Source of the DNA: an uncultured Archangium sp.
GTDB taxonomy: Bacteria > Myxococcota > Myxococcia > Myxococcales > Myxococcaceae
Assembly (NCBI GenBank): GCA_903905455.1
Contig: CAIVGN010000115.1
Location: forward strand, 30,308 to 94,307
Reading direction: 5' to 3'
Length of the DNA: 64,000 nt
A program made the translations under genes and the position numbers. Shown in pieces: positions 32,354 to 43,916 of this stretch. Position 1 is the first letter of the stretch, and every line of letters begins with the position of its first letter. The notes beneath the pieces are model-generated. The model had not been told where the DNA came from and did not search any database. It saw nothing but the letters and a program-made list of their open reading frames with translations.

Positions 32354-32402
32354 TCAGCGCGTTTTTTTGACGCCTGAGAATCGTGTGAGACCATGTATGC
32401 CC

Positions 32403-32567
32403 ATGAACGACAACGCGCGTCTCACCTCGGTGGTTTTCCGGCTCAACCGTGATCGCCTCGAGCAGCTGAAGGATCTCTCGAAGGAGACCCGCATCCGCCA
32501 GAGCGAGTACCTCCGCGAGGCGATCAGCGACCTCCTCGAGAAGTACGAAGAGAAGCTCAACGATTGA
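32403..32567 (+). CDS. Ribbon-helix-helix (CopG/MetJ-type) DNA-binding protein
   Basis: A 54-residue protein consisting of one ribbon-helix-helix fold: strand TSVVFRLN, helix RLEQLKDLSKETR, turn and helix RQSEYLREAISDLLEKYEEK. Such dimers bind short inverted repeats and usually repress. No toxin gene lies beside it, so it is a stand-alone regulator rather than an antitoxin. An alternative ATG at 32397 would add two residues. A terminator-like hairpin follows, and the GYF/AgmX-type gene starts 92 bases downstream. Confidence 0.8.
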   Translation: MNDNARLTSVVFRLNRDRLEQLKDLSKETRIRQSEYLREAISDLLEKYEEKLND

Positions 32568-32598
32568 GCGTTGCGTACCGTGCCCCGGTAGCCCCCTG

Positions 32599-32640
32599 AT
32601 GCATCGCCGTGGTACCTAGCCCCGGCGCGACGCATTTTTT
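32599..32640 (+). terminator. Terminator-like hairpin with six T
   Basis: ATGCATCGCCG (32599-32609) pairs imperfectly with CGGCGCGACGCAT (32623-32635), with one mismatch and one bulge, and is followed by a run of six T. It can end the ribbon-helix-helix transcript, or act as an attenuator because the AAGGAGG ribosome site of the next gene begins two bases later. Confidence 0.55.
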
Positions 32641-32659
32641 CAAGGAGGGCACGCCGCAC

Positions 32660-33514
32660 ATGGGGCCGAACGAACCGGGCTGGCTGTTTCGCGATGGTGA
32701 TCTGATTTTGGGTCCCGTTCCCGCGCAGCAGATCATCGACAGGCTCTACGCGGGTGACCTGCTCCCGCAGAGCGAAGTGCAGTTGATGGGGTCGGGCCGT
32801 TTTCAGAAGGTCATCGAGATCCCCGAGTTCAAGCTGCACGTGGCCAAGGCCGAAGCGAAGAAGCGCGTCGACGGGCACGAGCGGGAACACCACTCCGAGC
32901 AGAAGAAGAAGACCACGCGCGGGCTGGCCATCGGCGTGGGCGTGCTGGTGACGCTGGGCCTGGTGGTCGCGGCCATCGGCAGCTACCTGGCGGTGCACCC
33001 CCTCAACGGCAAGTCGGCCGAGGAGCTGGCCTGGGGCGACATCACCATCGACGCGCCGACCATCTCCAAGGCCAAGCGCAGCAGCTCCGACGAGTTCGTC
33101 GACTACCAGGGCAGCGGCAAGAAGCCGCCCTCGGGCACCGCGCCCATCGCCCGGCTGCCCACGGGCACCAAGCCGCCGACCGGTACCAAGCCGCCGCTGG
33201 GCAACTCCGACCCCGACGGCCTGTCCATGGGCGAGGTCGACGAGGCGGGCATCAACCAGGTGGTGGCCAAGAACAAGGCCTCGCTGATCCCCTGCATCAA
33301 GACGGTCGCCAAGCCCGGGGTCTTCCTGAAGATCCCCATCGAGTTCTCGATCGCCGAGGCGGGCAAGGTCTCCAAGGTGTGGGTCGACAACTCCGATCTC
33401 AAGGGTTCGGGGCTGGAAGAGTGCCTCCTCAAGGAGCTCCAGAAGTGGCCGTTCAAGGCGGCGCACTCGGGGAACTCGGTCAACCTCTCGTTCAACGTGG
33501 GCAAGAAGGGCTGA
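32660..33514 (+). CDS. GYF-domain, single-pass protein with AgmX/PglI C-terminal domain
   Basis: A 284-residue inner-membrane protein. Residues ~5-60 form a GYF_2-type domain (PGWLFRDGDLILGPVPAQQI). A basic stretch precedes a single transmembrane helix (residues ~98-118). A periplasmic linker contains the near-repeat PTGTKPPTGTKPPLG. The C-terminal ~90 residues (INQVVAKNKASLIPCIK to NLSFNVGKKG) fit the TonB-like AgmX/PglI C-terminal domain of myxobacterial gliding and envelope proteins. GltJ/AgmX of Myxococcus has the same GYF-plus-TonB-like logic but is longer. The start at ATG 32660 is set by AAGGAGG at 32642. Confidence 0.8.
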   Translation: MGPNEPGWLFRDGDLILGPVPAQQIIDRLYAGDLLPQSEVQLMGSGRFQKVIEIPEFKLHVAKAEAKKRVDGHEREHHSEQKKKTTRGLAIGVGVLVTLGLVVAAIGSYLAVHPLNGKSAEELAWGDITIDAPTISKAKRSSSDEFVDYQGSGKKPPSGTAPIARLPTGTKPPTGTKPPLGNSDPDGLSMGEVDEAGINQVVAKNKASLIPCIKTVAKPGVFLKIPIEFSIAEAGKVSKVWVDNSDLKGSGLEECLLKELQKWPFKAAHSGNSVNLSFNVGKKG

Positions 33515-33569
33515 AGTCACCCTTCAAGGCAGTTGCACTGGCGGCTTCACGCTGAGAGAAGCGCCCGCC

Positions 33570-34199
33570 ATGGCCACCGACGAAGAGCAACTCACCCGCA
33601 AGGCGTCCGAGGTGCCGCCGGGCAGCTTCCGTCACACGGTGCTGCTCGCGGCGAAGCGTTTCAAGTCGTCCTGGGTCGAGCTGGGCAAGCTGCTCTCGAA
33701 GGTGCGCAACGACGCGCTCTTCCAGGAGTGGGGCTACCCGCACTTCGAGGCCTACTGCCTGGCCGAGCTGCGCATCAAGAAGTCCACGGCCGACAAGCTG
33801 ACCCGCAACTTCGGGTTCCTCGAGAAGCACGAGCCCCAGGTGATGCAGACCCCGGAGCTCGCCGAGGCCGCCCCCGCCTTCGAGGTGGTGGAGGTGCTCG
33901 CCCAGGCCGAGGAGCGCGGCCAGCTCTCGTCCGGGGAGTACAAGTCCATCCGCGACTCCATCTGGAACCAGGAGAAGCCGACCAGCGAGCTGCGTCGCGA
34001 CCTGGTGGAGCGGTTCCCCGCCCCGGCCCCGGAGCACAAGGTCGACGCCTCGGGCGAGGTCAAGCGGCTGTGGTCGCTGGCCAAGAAGCTCTCGGCCGAG
34101 CTCCACGCCAACCGCAAGGTGCCTTCGGCGGTGCGCGAACGGGCCGACGCCCTGGCCCGGGACCTCGAAGAACTGGTGTTGCAGAAGGCCGAGGCGTGA
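33570..34199 (+). CDS. Conserved-looking helical protein, unknown function
   Basis: A 209-residue all-helical cytoplasmic protein. The N-terminal half contains WVELGKLLSKVRNDALFQEW and then FEAYCLAELRIKKSTADKLT, a pattern like small DNA- or nucleoid-associated helical domains, but I cannot name the family. The C-terminal half is an amphipathic helix with many Glu and Lys, probably coiled coil. It has no Cys-rich, membrane or catalytic motif. It lies between the AgmX-type gene and clpX; the 138 bases to clpX make separate transcription likely. Confidence 0.65.
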   Translation: MATDEEQLTRKASEVPPGSFRHTVLLAAKRFKSSWVELGKLLSKVRNDALFQEWGYPHFEAYCLAELRIKKSTADKLTRNFGFLEKHEPQVMQTPELAEAAPAFEVVEVLAQAEERGQLSSGEYKSIRDSIWNQEKPTSELRRDLVERFPAPAPEHKVDASGEVKRLWSLAKKLSAELHANRKVPSAVRERADALARDLEELVLQKAEA

Positions 34200-34337
34200 A
34201 AAGCCGGTCAGGTCCTTGACGCCCGAAGGGGCAGGGGCCATGCAGGAAGACTTCGGTGGCGGTTACTTGGGGTTGCGGCAAACCCTGAGCCCGGCGTTAC
34301 AGTTGGTTGCGCAGTTCAAGCGGTGAGGAGATCCTGA

Positions 34338-35621
<1,284 letters not shown>

Positions 35622-35640
35622 GCGGGTGGGGTGCTGCGTG

Positions 35641-36891
35641 ATGCGCTCGTCTCTCGCTTTGTGGGCGCTCGTCGCCGCCGGTTGCACCTGTACCGCGCCG
35701 CTGCCCCCGGTGGCCGACGCGGGCGCCTGCGTCTGCGCCACGCCTCCGCTGGCCAGCGCTCCGGCATCGATCCCGCGCATGCCGGCCCGGCAGGAGCCGA
35801 CCACCGACAGCCCCCACGTGCACCCGCTGGCGGTGTGCGACGGCAAGGGCAAGCTCCCGCTCGACGCCGCGCAGCAGGCCTTCGACGCGCGCGACTACCA
35901 GAAGGCGCTCTCGTGCGCGGCCCAGGCGGCGGCGCTGGCGCCCGGTGACGTCATCGCCCAGACCGAGCGGGCCAACGCGCTGGCGCAGCTCAACCGCCCG
36001 GAAGAGGCCACCCTGGGCTACGCGCGGGCCCTGGCCATCGACCCCGACTCGCTCGACGCGCTGGCGGGCGCGGCCCACTTCTACACCGTGCTCATGCCCT
36101 CGAGCCGCGAGCTGGACGAGCTGGGCAGCACCTACGCCGAGCGGGGCTTCGAGCTGGCGACGGCGCAGCACGACGACGCCTTCGCCATCACCTTCGCGCG
36201 CACCTCGGCCATGGCCTTCAACGACATCGGCCAGCCGCAGGACGCGCTCGATCGCGCCGACTGGGTGCTGGTCAAGCAGAAGGCCGACCCCGAGGCCCTC
36301 TACGAGCGCGCGGTGGCGCTCTTCGAGCTGTGCCGGTTCCCCGACGCGAAGGTGGCCTTCACCCGGCTGCTGGAGGATCGCGAGCGCGCGGCCTGGGCGC
36401 ACCACCACCTGGGCCTGATCCTCGAGCGCGAAGGCAACGAGAAGGCCGCCGACGTGCACTTCGGCAAGGCCCGGGCGCTCGACGCCGAGGCCTTCCCCGC
36501 GCCGGTGATGCTCTCGCCGGAGGCCTTTCGCGAGGAGCTGGGCAAGGCCATCGCCGCGCTGCCCCCGGACATGCGCCGCGACCTCGACGGCATCCCCGTG
36601 GAGATGGAGGACCTGCCGCAGGAGCTCGATCTCACCTCCGGCGAGCCGCCGCTCTCGCCGAGCATCCTGGGGTTGTTCCGGGGGACGCCGCTGAGCGAGC
36701 TGTGCGAGCCCGAGCCCGACGCCCAGCCCGGCGCGCCCTGCCGCTCCATCGCGCTGTACCGCAAGAACCTCGGCCGGGCGGTGAAGACGCGGGACGAGCT
36801 GGTGGAGCAGATCCGCGTGACGCTGCTCCACGAGGTGGGGCACCTGCGGGGCGAAGACGATTCGGAGCTGGCGGCGCGCGGCCTCGAGTGA
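35641..36891 (+). CDS. Lipoprotein with TPR repeats and C-terminal minizincin metallopeptidase domain
   Basis: A 416-residue exported protein: signal ending VAAGC, a short Cys/Pro-rich spacer, then TPR-like helical repeats (residues ~80-250), then an acidic linker and a zincin_1-type domain at the C-terminus. The zinc motif is HEVGH (residues 397-401) followed by LRGEDDSEL, matching the small bacterial minizincins that normally occur as ~110-residue stand-alone cytoplasmic proteins. Placing that domain behind a lipobox and TPRs is an unusual fusion. It starts 19 bases after clpX and may be co-transcribed with it. Substrate unknown. Confidence 0.75.
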   Translation: MRSSLALWALVAAGCTCTAPLPPVADAGACVCATPPLASAPASIPRMPARQEPTTDSPHVHPLAVCDGKGKLPLDAAQQAFDARDYQKALSCAAQAAALAPGDVIAQTERANALAQLNRPEEATLGYARALAIDPDSLDALAGAAHFYTVLMPSSRELDELGSTYAERGFELATAQHDDAFAITFARTSAMAFNDIGQPQDALDRADWVLVKQKADPEALYERAVALFELCRFPDAKVAFTRLLEDRERAAWAHHHLGLILEREGNEKAADVHFGKARALDAEAFPAPVMLSPEAFREELGKAIAALPPDMRRDLDGIPVEMEDLPQELDLTSGEPPLSPSILGLFRGTPLSELCEPEPDAQPGAPCRSIALYRKNLGRAVKTRDELVEQIRVTLLHEVGHLRGEDDSELAARGLE

Positions 36892-36909
36892 GGCGCTCAC
36901 CGCGAGGGG

Positions 36910-37362
36910 CTATTTCACGCCCAGCTCGCGCTTGAGCTTGTGCACCAGCTCGAAGTACTCGGTGCGGGGGAAGGCCACGTTCAAGATGTGGAAGTCCTTC
37001 TTGGCGAGCCCCACGGAGCCGAAGCAGTAGGTGCAGTCCGAGAGGTTGCGCGAGAAGTAGACGTAGGCGCTGTTGGCGCAGTTCTCGGAGTGCACCGAGT
37101 AGGCGCAGGCGTTGAGCGACGTGGAGTCGACGCAGTGCGAGCAGTTGTTGCACTGCACGCAGCGGGTGCAGTGGGTGCAGCCGTAGCAACCCTCGCAGTC
37201 GACGCTGAACATGCAGTTCGCGCAGCGCGAGCAGCCCTTGCACTCGTAGCTTCCGGGGTTGCCGGGGTCGGCCGCGAAGCTGCTGACCAGGCGGCTGAAT
37301 TCTTCGAGGAACTTCCGCTTGTCGAGCGAGCTGACCAACGCACGCGCTTCCTGCGGATCCAT
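36910..37362 (-). CDS. Small extremely cysteine-rich protein
   Basis: A 150-residue protein with no signal peptide. After a helical N-terminus (~45 residues) it has 16 cysteines within about 80 residues, mostly in C-x2-C steps (CKGCSRCANC, DCEGCYGCTHC, RCVQCNNCSHC). The short regular spacing suggests a repeating parallel turn structure with stacked metal or disulfide sites, similar in style to pentapeptide-type solenoids. Residues after ~115 are Cys-poor and helical. The start at ATG 37362 is chosen over sequence further upstream that overlaps the divergent gene's leader. Family and metal are unknown. Confidence 0.75.
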   Translation of the reverse strand: MDPQEARALVSSLDKRKFLEEFSRLVSSFAADPGNPGSYECKGCSRCANCMFSVDCEGCYGCTHCTRCVQCNNCSHCVDSTSLNACAYSVHSENCANSAYVYFSRNLSDCTYCFGSVGLAKKDFHILNVAFPRTEYFELVHKLKRELGVK

Positions 37363-37487
37363 CTGCTTGCGGGGTTCTCGCGCCACGGGCCGGAGTAAAC
37401 CCGCAAGGCCCGCGCCCACGCGAGATTTCTTTCGTGCCGGTGGAAAGGCCTTGCAGGCCCACACCCAGAGTCCGGACAATCGCGCGG

Positions 37488-38102
37488 GTGACGACCGGAA
37501 TCGGTGGACCCCGCCCGCTGCCCGCACTCTCCCAGGCCCGCAACGCCGAGCTCGACGTCACCCAGCTCGCGCCGTGGATCGCGAAGTACGCCGAGAAGTA
37601 CGGCGCCAACCCGCAGCTGGTGGCCGCGGTCGTCGCCCAGGAGTCGAGCTTCATCAACTTCGGGGTGCACCGAGACGGCACCGGGCACGGGCTGATCGGC
37701 CTGGACGACAACGGGCTGCTGCCCGACTTCGAGACCTGGAGCGGGCTGGACGTGGGCCGCGGGCGCCGCGCGGACACCATCGCCCCGGAGAAACAGATCG
37801 AGTTCCTCTCGATGAAGCTGGCGGCGCTCACCGAGAAGTTCGGCGGCGACGAGTGGGAAGCGGTGCGCGCCTGGCACGCCGGCGTCGGCGGCCGCGACCG
37901 GGCCAACGGGCGCGAGTACGAGACGATCATCCGCGCTCGGGTGCCGCAGATCGCCGCCGCGGTGCCCCGGGTCACGTCGGGCGCGGCCCCCCCGGAGTTG
38001 CTCGCCTCGAGCTTCGAGCGGCCGGTGAGCAGGCCCGTGGCCTTGAACCCCGCCGACGGCACCACCCCGGTACGCGGCGGGCTGGACTACGAGAACGGCT
38101 GA
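37488..38102 (+). CDS. Lysozyme-fold (SLT-like) protein
   Basis: A 204-residue protein with the lytic-transglycosylase/lysozyme fold: YAEKYGANPQLVAAVVAQES places the catalytic-type Glu52, and FGVHRDGTGHGLIGLDDNG and AVRAWHAGVGGRDRA complete the cleft. No signal peptide precedes it from GTG 37488 (an in-frame GTG at 37434 would not add one), so export is unexplained. The C-terminal ~55 residues are Pro/Ala-rich and flexible. It is divergent from the Cys-rich gene and 38 bases before the helicase gene. Peptidoglycan cleavage is likely but unproven. Confidence 0.75.
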   Translation: MTTGIGGPRPLPALSQARNAELDVTQLAPWIAKYAEKYGANPQLVAAVVAQESSFINFGVHRDGTGHGLIGLDDNGLLPDFETWSGLDVGRGRRADTIAPEKQIEFLSMKLAALTEKFGGDEWEAVRAWHAGVGGRDRANGREYETIIRARVPQIAAAVPRVTSGAAPPELLASSFERPVSRPVALNPADGTTPVRGGLDYENG

Positions 38103-38140
38103 CCCGCGCGCCGTGACGCCGGTGCTATGAGCACCGGGCC

Positions 38141-40225
<2,085 letters not shown>

Positions 40226-40269
40226 CAGGGGCGCCCTTTCCGTTTGATCTGATCGAGGTTTCCAAAGCC

Positions 40270-40719
40270 ATGCCGCACCAGCGTACGTACAGCGCGAAGG
40301 CGAAAGACATCAAGCACGAGTGGCACATCATCGATGTGTCCGAAAAAGTGCTTGGTCGCGCCGCCAGCCAGATTGCGTCCCTTCTCAAGGGCAAGCACAA
40401 GCCGATGTACACGCCGTCGATCGACACGGGCGATCACGTCGTGGTGATCAACGCCGAGAAGGTGAAGATCACCGGCAACAAGGCCGCCCAGAAGATGTAC
40501 TACCGGCAGCCGCGGGCAGGTTTCCCCGGTGCGCTCAAGTCGTCGAATTACGAGACGCTCCAGCGCCGCCACCCCGAAGACATCATCGTCAATGCGGTTC
40601 GCCGCATGCTGCCCCGCAACGCGCTGGGCCGGCAGATGATGACCAAGCTCCGCGTGTACGCCGGCGAGAAGCACCCGCACGGCGCACAGAAGCCTGCTGT
40701 GATGCAGGTCAACGCTTAA
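40270..40719 (+). CDS. rplM: 50S ribosomal protein L13
   Basis: A 149-residue protein with the full L13 signature: [20 protein letters not shown] at the N-terminus, [18 protein letters not shown] in the middle and [17 protein letters not shown] towards the C-terminus. L13 is an early-assembling large-subunit protein. The usual rplM-rpsI pairing is present, with S9 28 bases downstream. Weak purine-rich sequence (GAGG) precedes the ATG. Confidence 0.98.
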   Translation: MPHQRTYSAKAKDIKHEWHIIDVSEKVLGRAASQIASLLKGKHKPMYTPSIDTGDHVVVINAEKVKITGNKAAQKMYYRQPRAGFPGALKSSNYETLQRRHPEDIIVNAVRRMLPRNALGRQMMTKLRVYAGEKHPHGAQKPAVMQVNA

Positions 40720-40747
40720 TCGCCTTCGCAAGAACGGATACGACACC

Positions 40748-41149
40748 ATGGCCAAGTCTGGCACTGAAGGTTTCTACGCAACTGGTCGCCGCAAGGAGGC
40801 CACCGCCCGTGTTTGGGTGAAGGCCGGTACCGGCGCGATGATCGTCAACGGTCGCCCGCTCGATGAGTACTTCGGGCGCGAGACGTCGATCATGATCATC
40901 AACCAGCCCCTCCAGGTTCTGGAGCAGGTGGCCAAGGTCGACATGACCGTGAACGTGCGCGGCGGTGGGCTCTCGGGCCAGGCCGGCGCGATCCGCCACG
41001 GGCTGTCGCGGGCGCTCACGCGCCTCAACCCGGATTTCCGCCCGCCCCTCAAGAAGGCCGGCTTCCTGACGCGTGACTCGCGCTCCGTCGAGCGTAAGAA
41101 GTCCGGTCAGCCGGGCGCTCGTCGTCGCTTCCAGTTCTCGAAGCGCTGA
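40748..41149 (+). CDS. rpsI: 30S ribosomal protein S9
   Basis: A 133-residue protein with S9 landmarks: [18 protein letters not shown], the [16 protein letters not shown] region, and the conserved basic tail ending FQFSKR whose terminal Lys-Arg contacts the P-site tRNA. It is the second gene of the rplM-rpsI unit and is followed by a strong hairpin, so the operon ends here. Confidence 0.98.
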   Translation: MAKSGTEGFYATGRRKEATARVWVKAGTGAMIVNGRPLDEYFGRETSIMIINQPLQVLEQVAKVDMTVNVRGGGLSGQAGAIRHGLSRALTRLNPDFRPPLKKAGFLTRDSRSVERKKSGQPGARRRFQFSKR

Positions 41150-41170
41150 TCCGCAGCCAGCTGTCGCACC

Positions 41171-41210
41171 CGAGCCGCCCTCCTTCACGGAGTGGCGGCT
41201 CGATGTGTTT
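41171..41210 (+). terminator. Terminator of rplM-rpsI
   Basis: CGAGCCGCC (41171-41179) pairs with GGCGGCTCG (41194-41202), with an inner CTCC/GGAG extension and a one-base bulge, then ATGTGTTTCT. Confidence 0.7.
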
Positions 41211-41281
41211 CTGGCGCCCACCTGCCTTGCGCGCCCAGTTCCAGTGTCAGCGGTGAGAAGGCGCATGGTACCCTGCGCGCC

Positions 41282-42583
41282 ATGGAGCTGAACGAGATCC
41301 TCACCATTGCGATGCGGGGCGGCGCTTCCGACATCCACCTCAAGGCAGGTCTGCCCCCGATGTTCCGGCTGGACGGAGCGTTGGTTCCCCTGAAGGACGG
41401 CAAGCGACTCCCCCCGGAGGAGGTCGCGCGCATGGCCTTCGGGATCATGAATGAGTTCCAGAAAGAGAAGTTCAAGCAGAGCAACGAGGTCGACCTGGCC
41501 TACGGGGTGCCCGGCCTGGGCCGCTTCCGCGTGAACGTCTTTCAGCAGCGCGGCACCATCGGCGCGGTGCTCCGGGTGATCCCCTTCAAGATCATGTCGA
41601 TCAAGGAGCTGATGCTCCCGCCGTCGCTCGAGAAGATGGCGCTGGAAGAGCGCGGGCTGATCCTCGTCACCGGCACCACGGGCTCGGGCAAGTCGACGAC
41701 GCTCGCGGCGATGATCGATCACATCAACTCGAACGAGACGAACCACATCATCACCATCGAGGACCCGATCGAGTTCCTCATTCGCGACAAGCGGTCGATC
41801 ATCAACCAGCGCGAAGTGGGCGTGGACACGATGTCGTTCAGCCAGGCGCTCAAGAGCGCGCTGCGGCAGGACCCGGACGTGATCCTCGTGGGCGAAATGC
41901 GCGACATCGAGACCATCGAGACGGCGCTGCACGCCGCCGAGACGGGTCACCTCGTGATGTCCACGCTGCACACCCTGGACGCGTCGGAGACCATCAACCG
42001 CATCATCTCGTCGTTCCCCCCGCACCAGCAGAAGCAGATCCGCATCCAGCTGGGGTCGGTGCTCAAGGGCGTGGTCTCGCAGCGCCTCGTGCCGCGGGCC
42101 GACGGGAAGGGCCGCGTGGCCGCGGTGGAGATCATGAAGGCGACCACGCGCATCAAGGAGATGATCGAGGACAAGGATCGCACCAAGGAGATCCCCGACG
42201 CCATCGCCCAGGGCCACATCACCTACGGCATGCAGACCTTCGACCAGTCGCTGATGATGCTCGTGCGACAGAACCACGTGACGTACCAGGAGGCCCTGCG
42301 CCAGGCGACGAACCCCGACGACTTCGCGCTCCGCTTCCAGGGCGTCAGCTCGACGTCGGACTCGAAGTGGGACGACTTCGACGCCAAGCCGGGCGACGAG
42401 AAGGGCAACCCCGGCAGCCAGGCCTACGCCCCGCAGGCCACCGGCCCCTCCTCGGCGCCGCCGCAGGCCAGCCGTCCTCCGCCCCCGCCGCCGCAACAGG
42501 CGAGGCCCCCGGCCCCGACCACGGCCCCGGCCAAGCCCGCGGCGCCCAAGCCCGAGGACGACTTCCAGATCGAACGCTTCTGA
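41282..42583 (+). CDS. pilT: Type IV pilus retraction ATPase PilT-like
   Basis: A 433-residue secretion-type ATPase. The N-terminal domain includes ASDIHLKAG; the motor has Walker A GTTGSGKSTT near residue 134, the Asp box ITIEDPIEF, Walker B ILVGEMRDIET, the His box AETGHLVMSTLHT, and the PilT-type C-terminal helix with HITYGMQTFDQSL. PilT hydrolyses ATP to depolymerise pili and power twitching (S-) motility. After residue ~360 a disordered Pro/Ala/Gln-rich tail ends DDFQIERF. No other pil genes are adjacent. TACCCT lies seven bases before the ATG and no ribosome site is visible. Confidence 0.93.
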   Translation: MELNEILTIAMRGGASDIHLKAGLPPMFRLDGALVPLKDGKRLPPEEVARMAFGIMNEFQKEKFKQSNEVDLAYGVPGLGRFRVNVFQQRGTIGAVLRVIPFKIMSIKELMLPPSLEKMALEERGLILVTGTTGSGKSTTLAAMIDHINSNETNHIITIEDPIEFLIRDKRSIINQREVGVDTMSFSQALKSALRQDPDVILVGEMRDIETIETALHAAETGHLVMSTLHTLDASETINRIISSFPPHQQKQIRIQLGSVLKGVVSQRLVPRADGKGRVAAVEIMKATTRIKEMIEDKDRTKEIPDAIAQGHITYGMQTFDQSLMMLVRQNHVTYQEALRQATNPDDFALRFQGVSSTSDSKWDDFDAKPGDEKGNPGSQAYAPQATGPSSAPPQASRPPPPPPQQARPPAPTTAPAKPAAPKPEDDFQIERF

Positions 42584-42606
42584 CGTCGGCGTGAAGTGCC
42601 GGGAAC

Positions 42607-42650
42607 CCGCGCGGTGAGTGGATGTCTGTCCACCCACTGCGCGGTTTTTT
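42607..42650 (+). terminator. Strong terminator after pilT
   Basis: A 15-bp stem (42607-42621 with 42630-42644, one A.C mismatch and one G.T pair) closes an 8-base loop and is followed directly by six T. Confidence 0.9.
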
Positions 42651-42683
42651 GTTGCCCGCATTTCCCAGACGACAGGAGACAGC

Positions 42684-43910
42684 ATGGACCTGCGCACCCA
42701 AGGTGTGCCCACTCGACGTGTGCTTCGTGGTGACGACGGAGCGCCGCTCGACGGTGATCGCGTGTTGGCGCTGGCGTTGCGCTGGGCGGACCGCCCGCTG
42801 ACCATCGAGCACCTCGCGCCGGGGGTGACCCTGGTGCCGGTGGAGGGCGTCGAGGTGCGGTGGGAGGGCAACCTGCCGATCATCGCCACCGCCGAGGGCA
42901 TGAAGGCGTGGGTCGAGCGGGGGAGCGGCCAGTGGGTCGACCCGGGCCGGCGCACCGCGCTGGAGTTGGGCGAGGTGCTCGTCGTGCAGTGCGGTGCGCT
43001 CACGCTCGAGGCCCGGTTGCAGCGGCGCAGCGAGAAGCTGGCGCCGAGCCGCGGGCAGGAGGGCCTGTTCTTCGGCCTGGTGCTGGTGCACGCGCTGATG
43101 ATCTTCACGGCCGTCGCGGTGGCCATGGTGATCACCCCGCGCACCTCCGACGAGTCCATGTGGGGCGCGCCGGGGAAGATCCTCCAGCTGGCCGCCACCC
43201 CGTGGATGCCGCTGCCCACGCGGCCCACGCCGGTGCTCGAGGACCGGGTGAAGGAGGTCGTGGCCCGGGCCACCGCCCGCGACTTCTCCCCGGCGACGAA
43301 GAAGACGACGGCCCTGGAGACCATCGCGCGGCTGCTCAGCGGCGGTGGCGGCGGGGTGTTCGCGCGCGGGCTCGGCGGGGGCATCGACGCGGCGCTCAGC
43401 AACCTGGGCAACGGCAACCAGCGCGCGGCCGCCGAGGGCCTGGAGGGCATGGACCGCCGCAACCTGGGCGACGGCATCGCCGGCAACGGGCTGAGCCTGG
43501 GCCGGCTGGGGCCGGGCCGGGGACCGGGCGCGGGTCCCGGGGTCGGGCTCGGCGGCCACCGGGCGGTGGACATCGTGTGCCCGGGCTGCGCGCCGGTGCT
43601 CACCCCCGGCTACGACCGGGACCTGGTGCTCAAGGTGGTGCGGCGGCACCAGAACGAGATCCGCTTCTGTTACGAGTCGGAGCTCTCGAAGAACCCCGCG
43701 CTGGCGGGCAAGGTGACCGTGGCGTGGACCATCAGCCCCTCGGGCTCGGTGGACACCGCGCAGATCGCCGAGAGCGGGCTGGGCAACGCCTCGGTGGAAG
43801 CGTGCATCGTGCAGCGGGTCAAGCGCTGGTCGTTCCCCGAGCCCACCGGCGGCCAGGAGGTGGCGATCACCTTCCCCTGGGTGTTCCAGGTGGCGGGCAC
43901 CGACGAGTAG
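42684..43910 (+). CDS. Single-pass membrane protein with AgmX/PglI C-terminal domain
   Basis: A 408-residue protein. The N-terminal ~120 residues resemble a small cytoplasmic FHA-like beta domain without clear phosphate-binding residues. One transmembrane helix (residues ~134-155, LFFGLVLVHALMIFTAVAVA) follows. The periplasmic part is rich in Gly and Ala (RGPGAGPGVGLGG) and ends in an AgmX/PglI-type TonB-like domain: HQNEIRFCYESEL, then VTVAWTISPSGSVDTAQIAE and VEACIVQRVKRWSFPEP. GltG of the Myxococcus gliding machine has a comparable layout. ATG 42684 is set by ACAGGAGA. It is monocistronic and convergent with the next gene. Confidence 0.78.
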   Translation: MDLRTQGVPTRRVLRGDDGAPLDGDRVLALALRWADRPLTIEHLAPGVTLVPVEGVEVRWEGNLPIIATAEGMKAWVERGSGQWVDPGRRTALELGEVLVVQCGALTLEARLQRRSEKLAPSRGQEGLFFGLVLVHALMIFTAVAVAMVITPRTSDESMWGAPGKILQLAATPWMPLPTRPTPVLEDRVKEVVARATARDFSPATKKTTALETIARLLSGGGGGVFARGLGGGIDAALSNLGNGNQRAAAEGLEGMDRRNLGDGIAGNGLSLGRLGPGRGPGAGPGVGLGGHRAVDIVCPGCAPVLTPGYDRDLVLKVVRRHQNEIRFCYESELSKNPALAGKVTVAWTISPSGSVDTAQIAESGLGNASVEACIVQRVKRWSFPEPTGGQEVAITFPWVFQVAGTDE

Positions 43911-43916
43911 CCGGGC

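Noticed and set aside
32350..32372. CTGATCAG palindrome followed by seven T, and TTGACG as a -35.
   Set aside because: An 8-base palindrome with no loop does not form a useful terminator, and no -10 lies at a suitable distance from TTGACG.
32403..32567. The ribbon-helix-helix protein as an antitoxin of a toxin-antitoxin pair.
   Set aside because: Neither neighbouring gene encodes a toxin-like protein; the next gene is a membrane protein and the previous one an exported protein.
34216..34244. TTGACG with CATGCA as a clpX promoter.
   Set aside because: The second hexamer does not resemble a -10; a better but still weak pair lies at 34273-34303.
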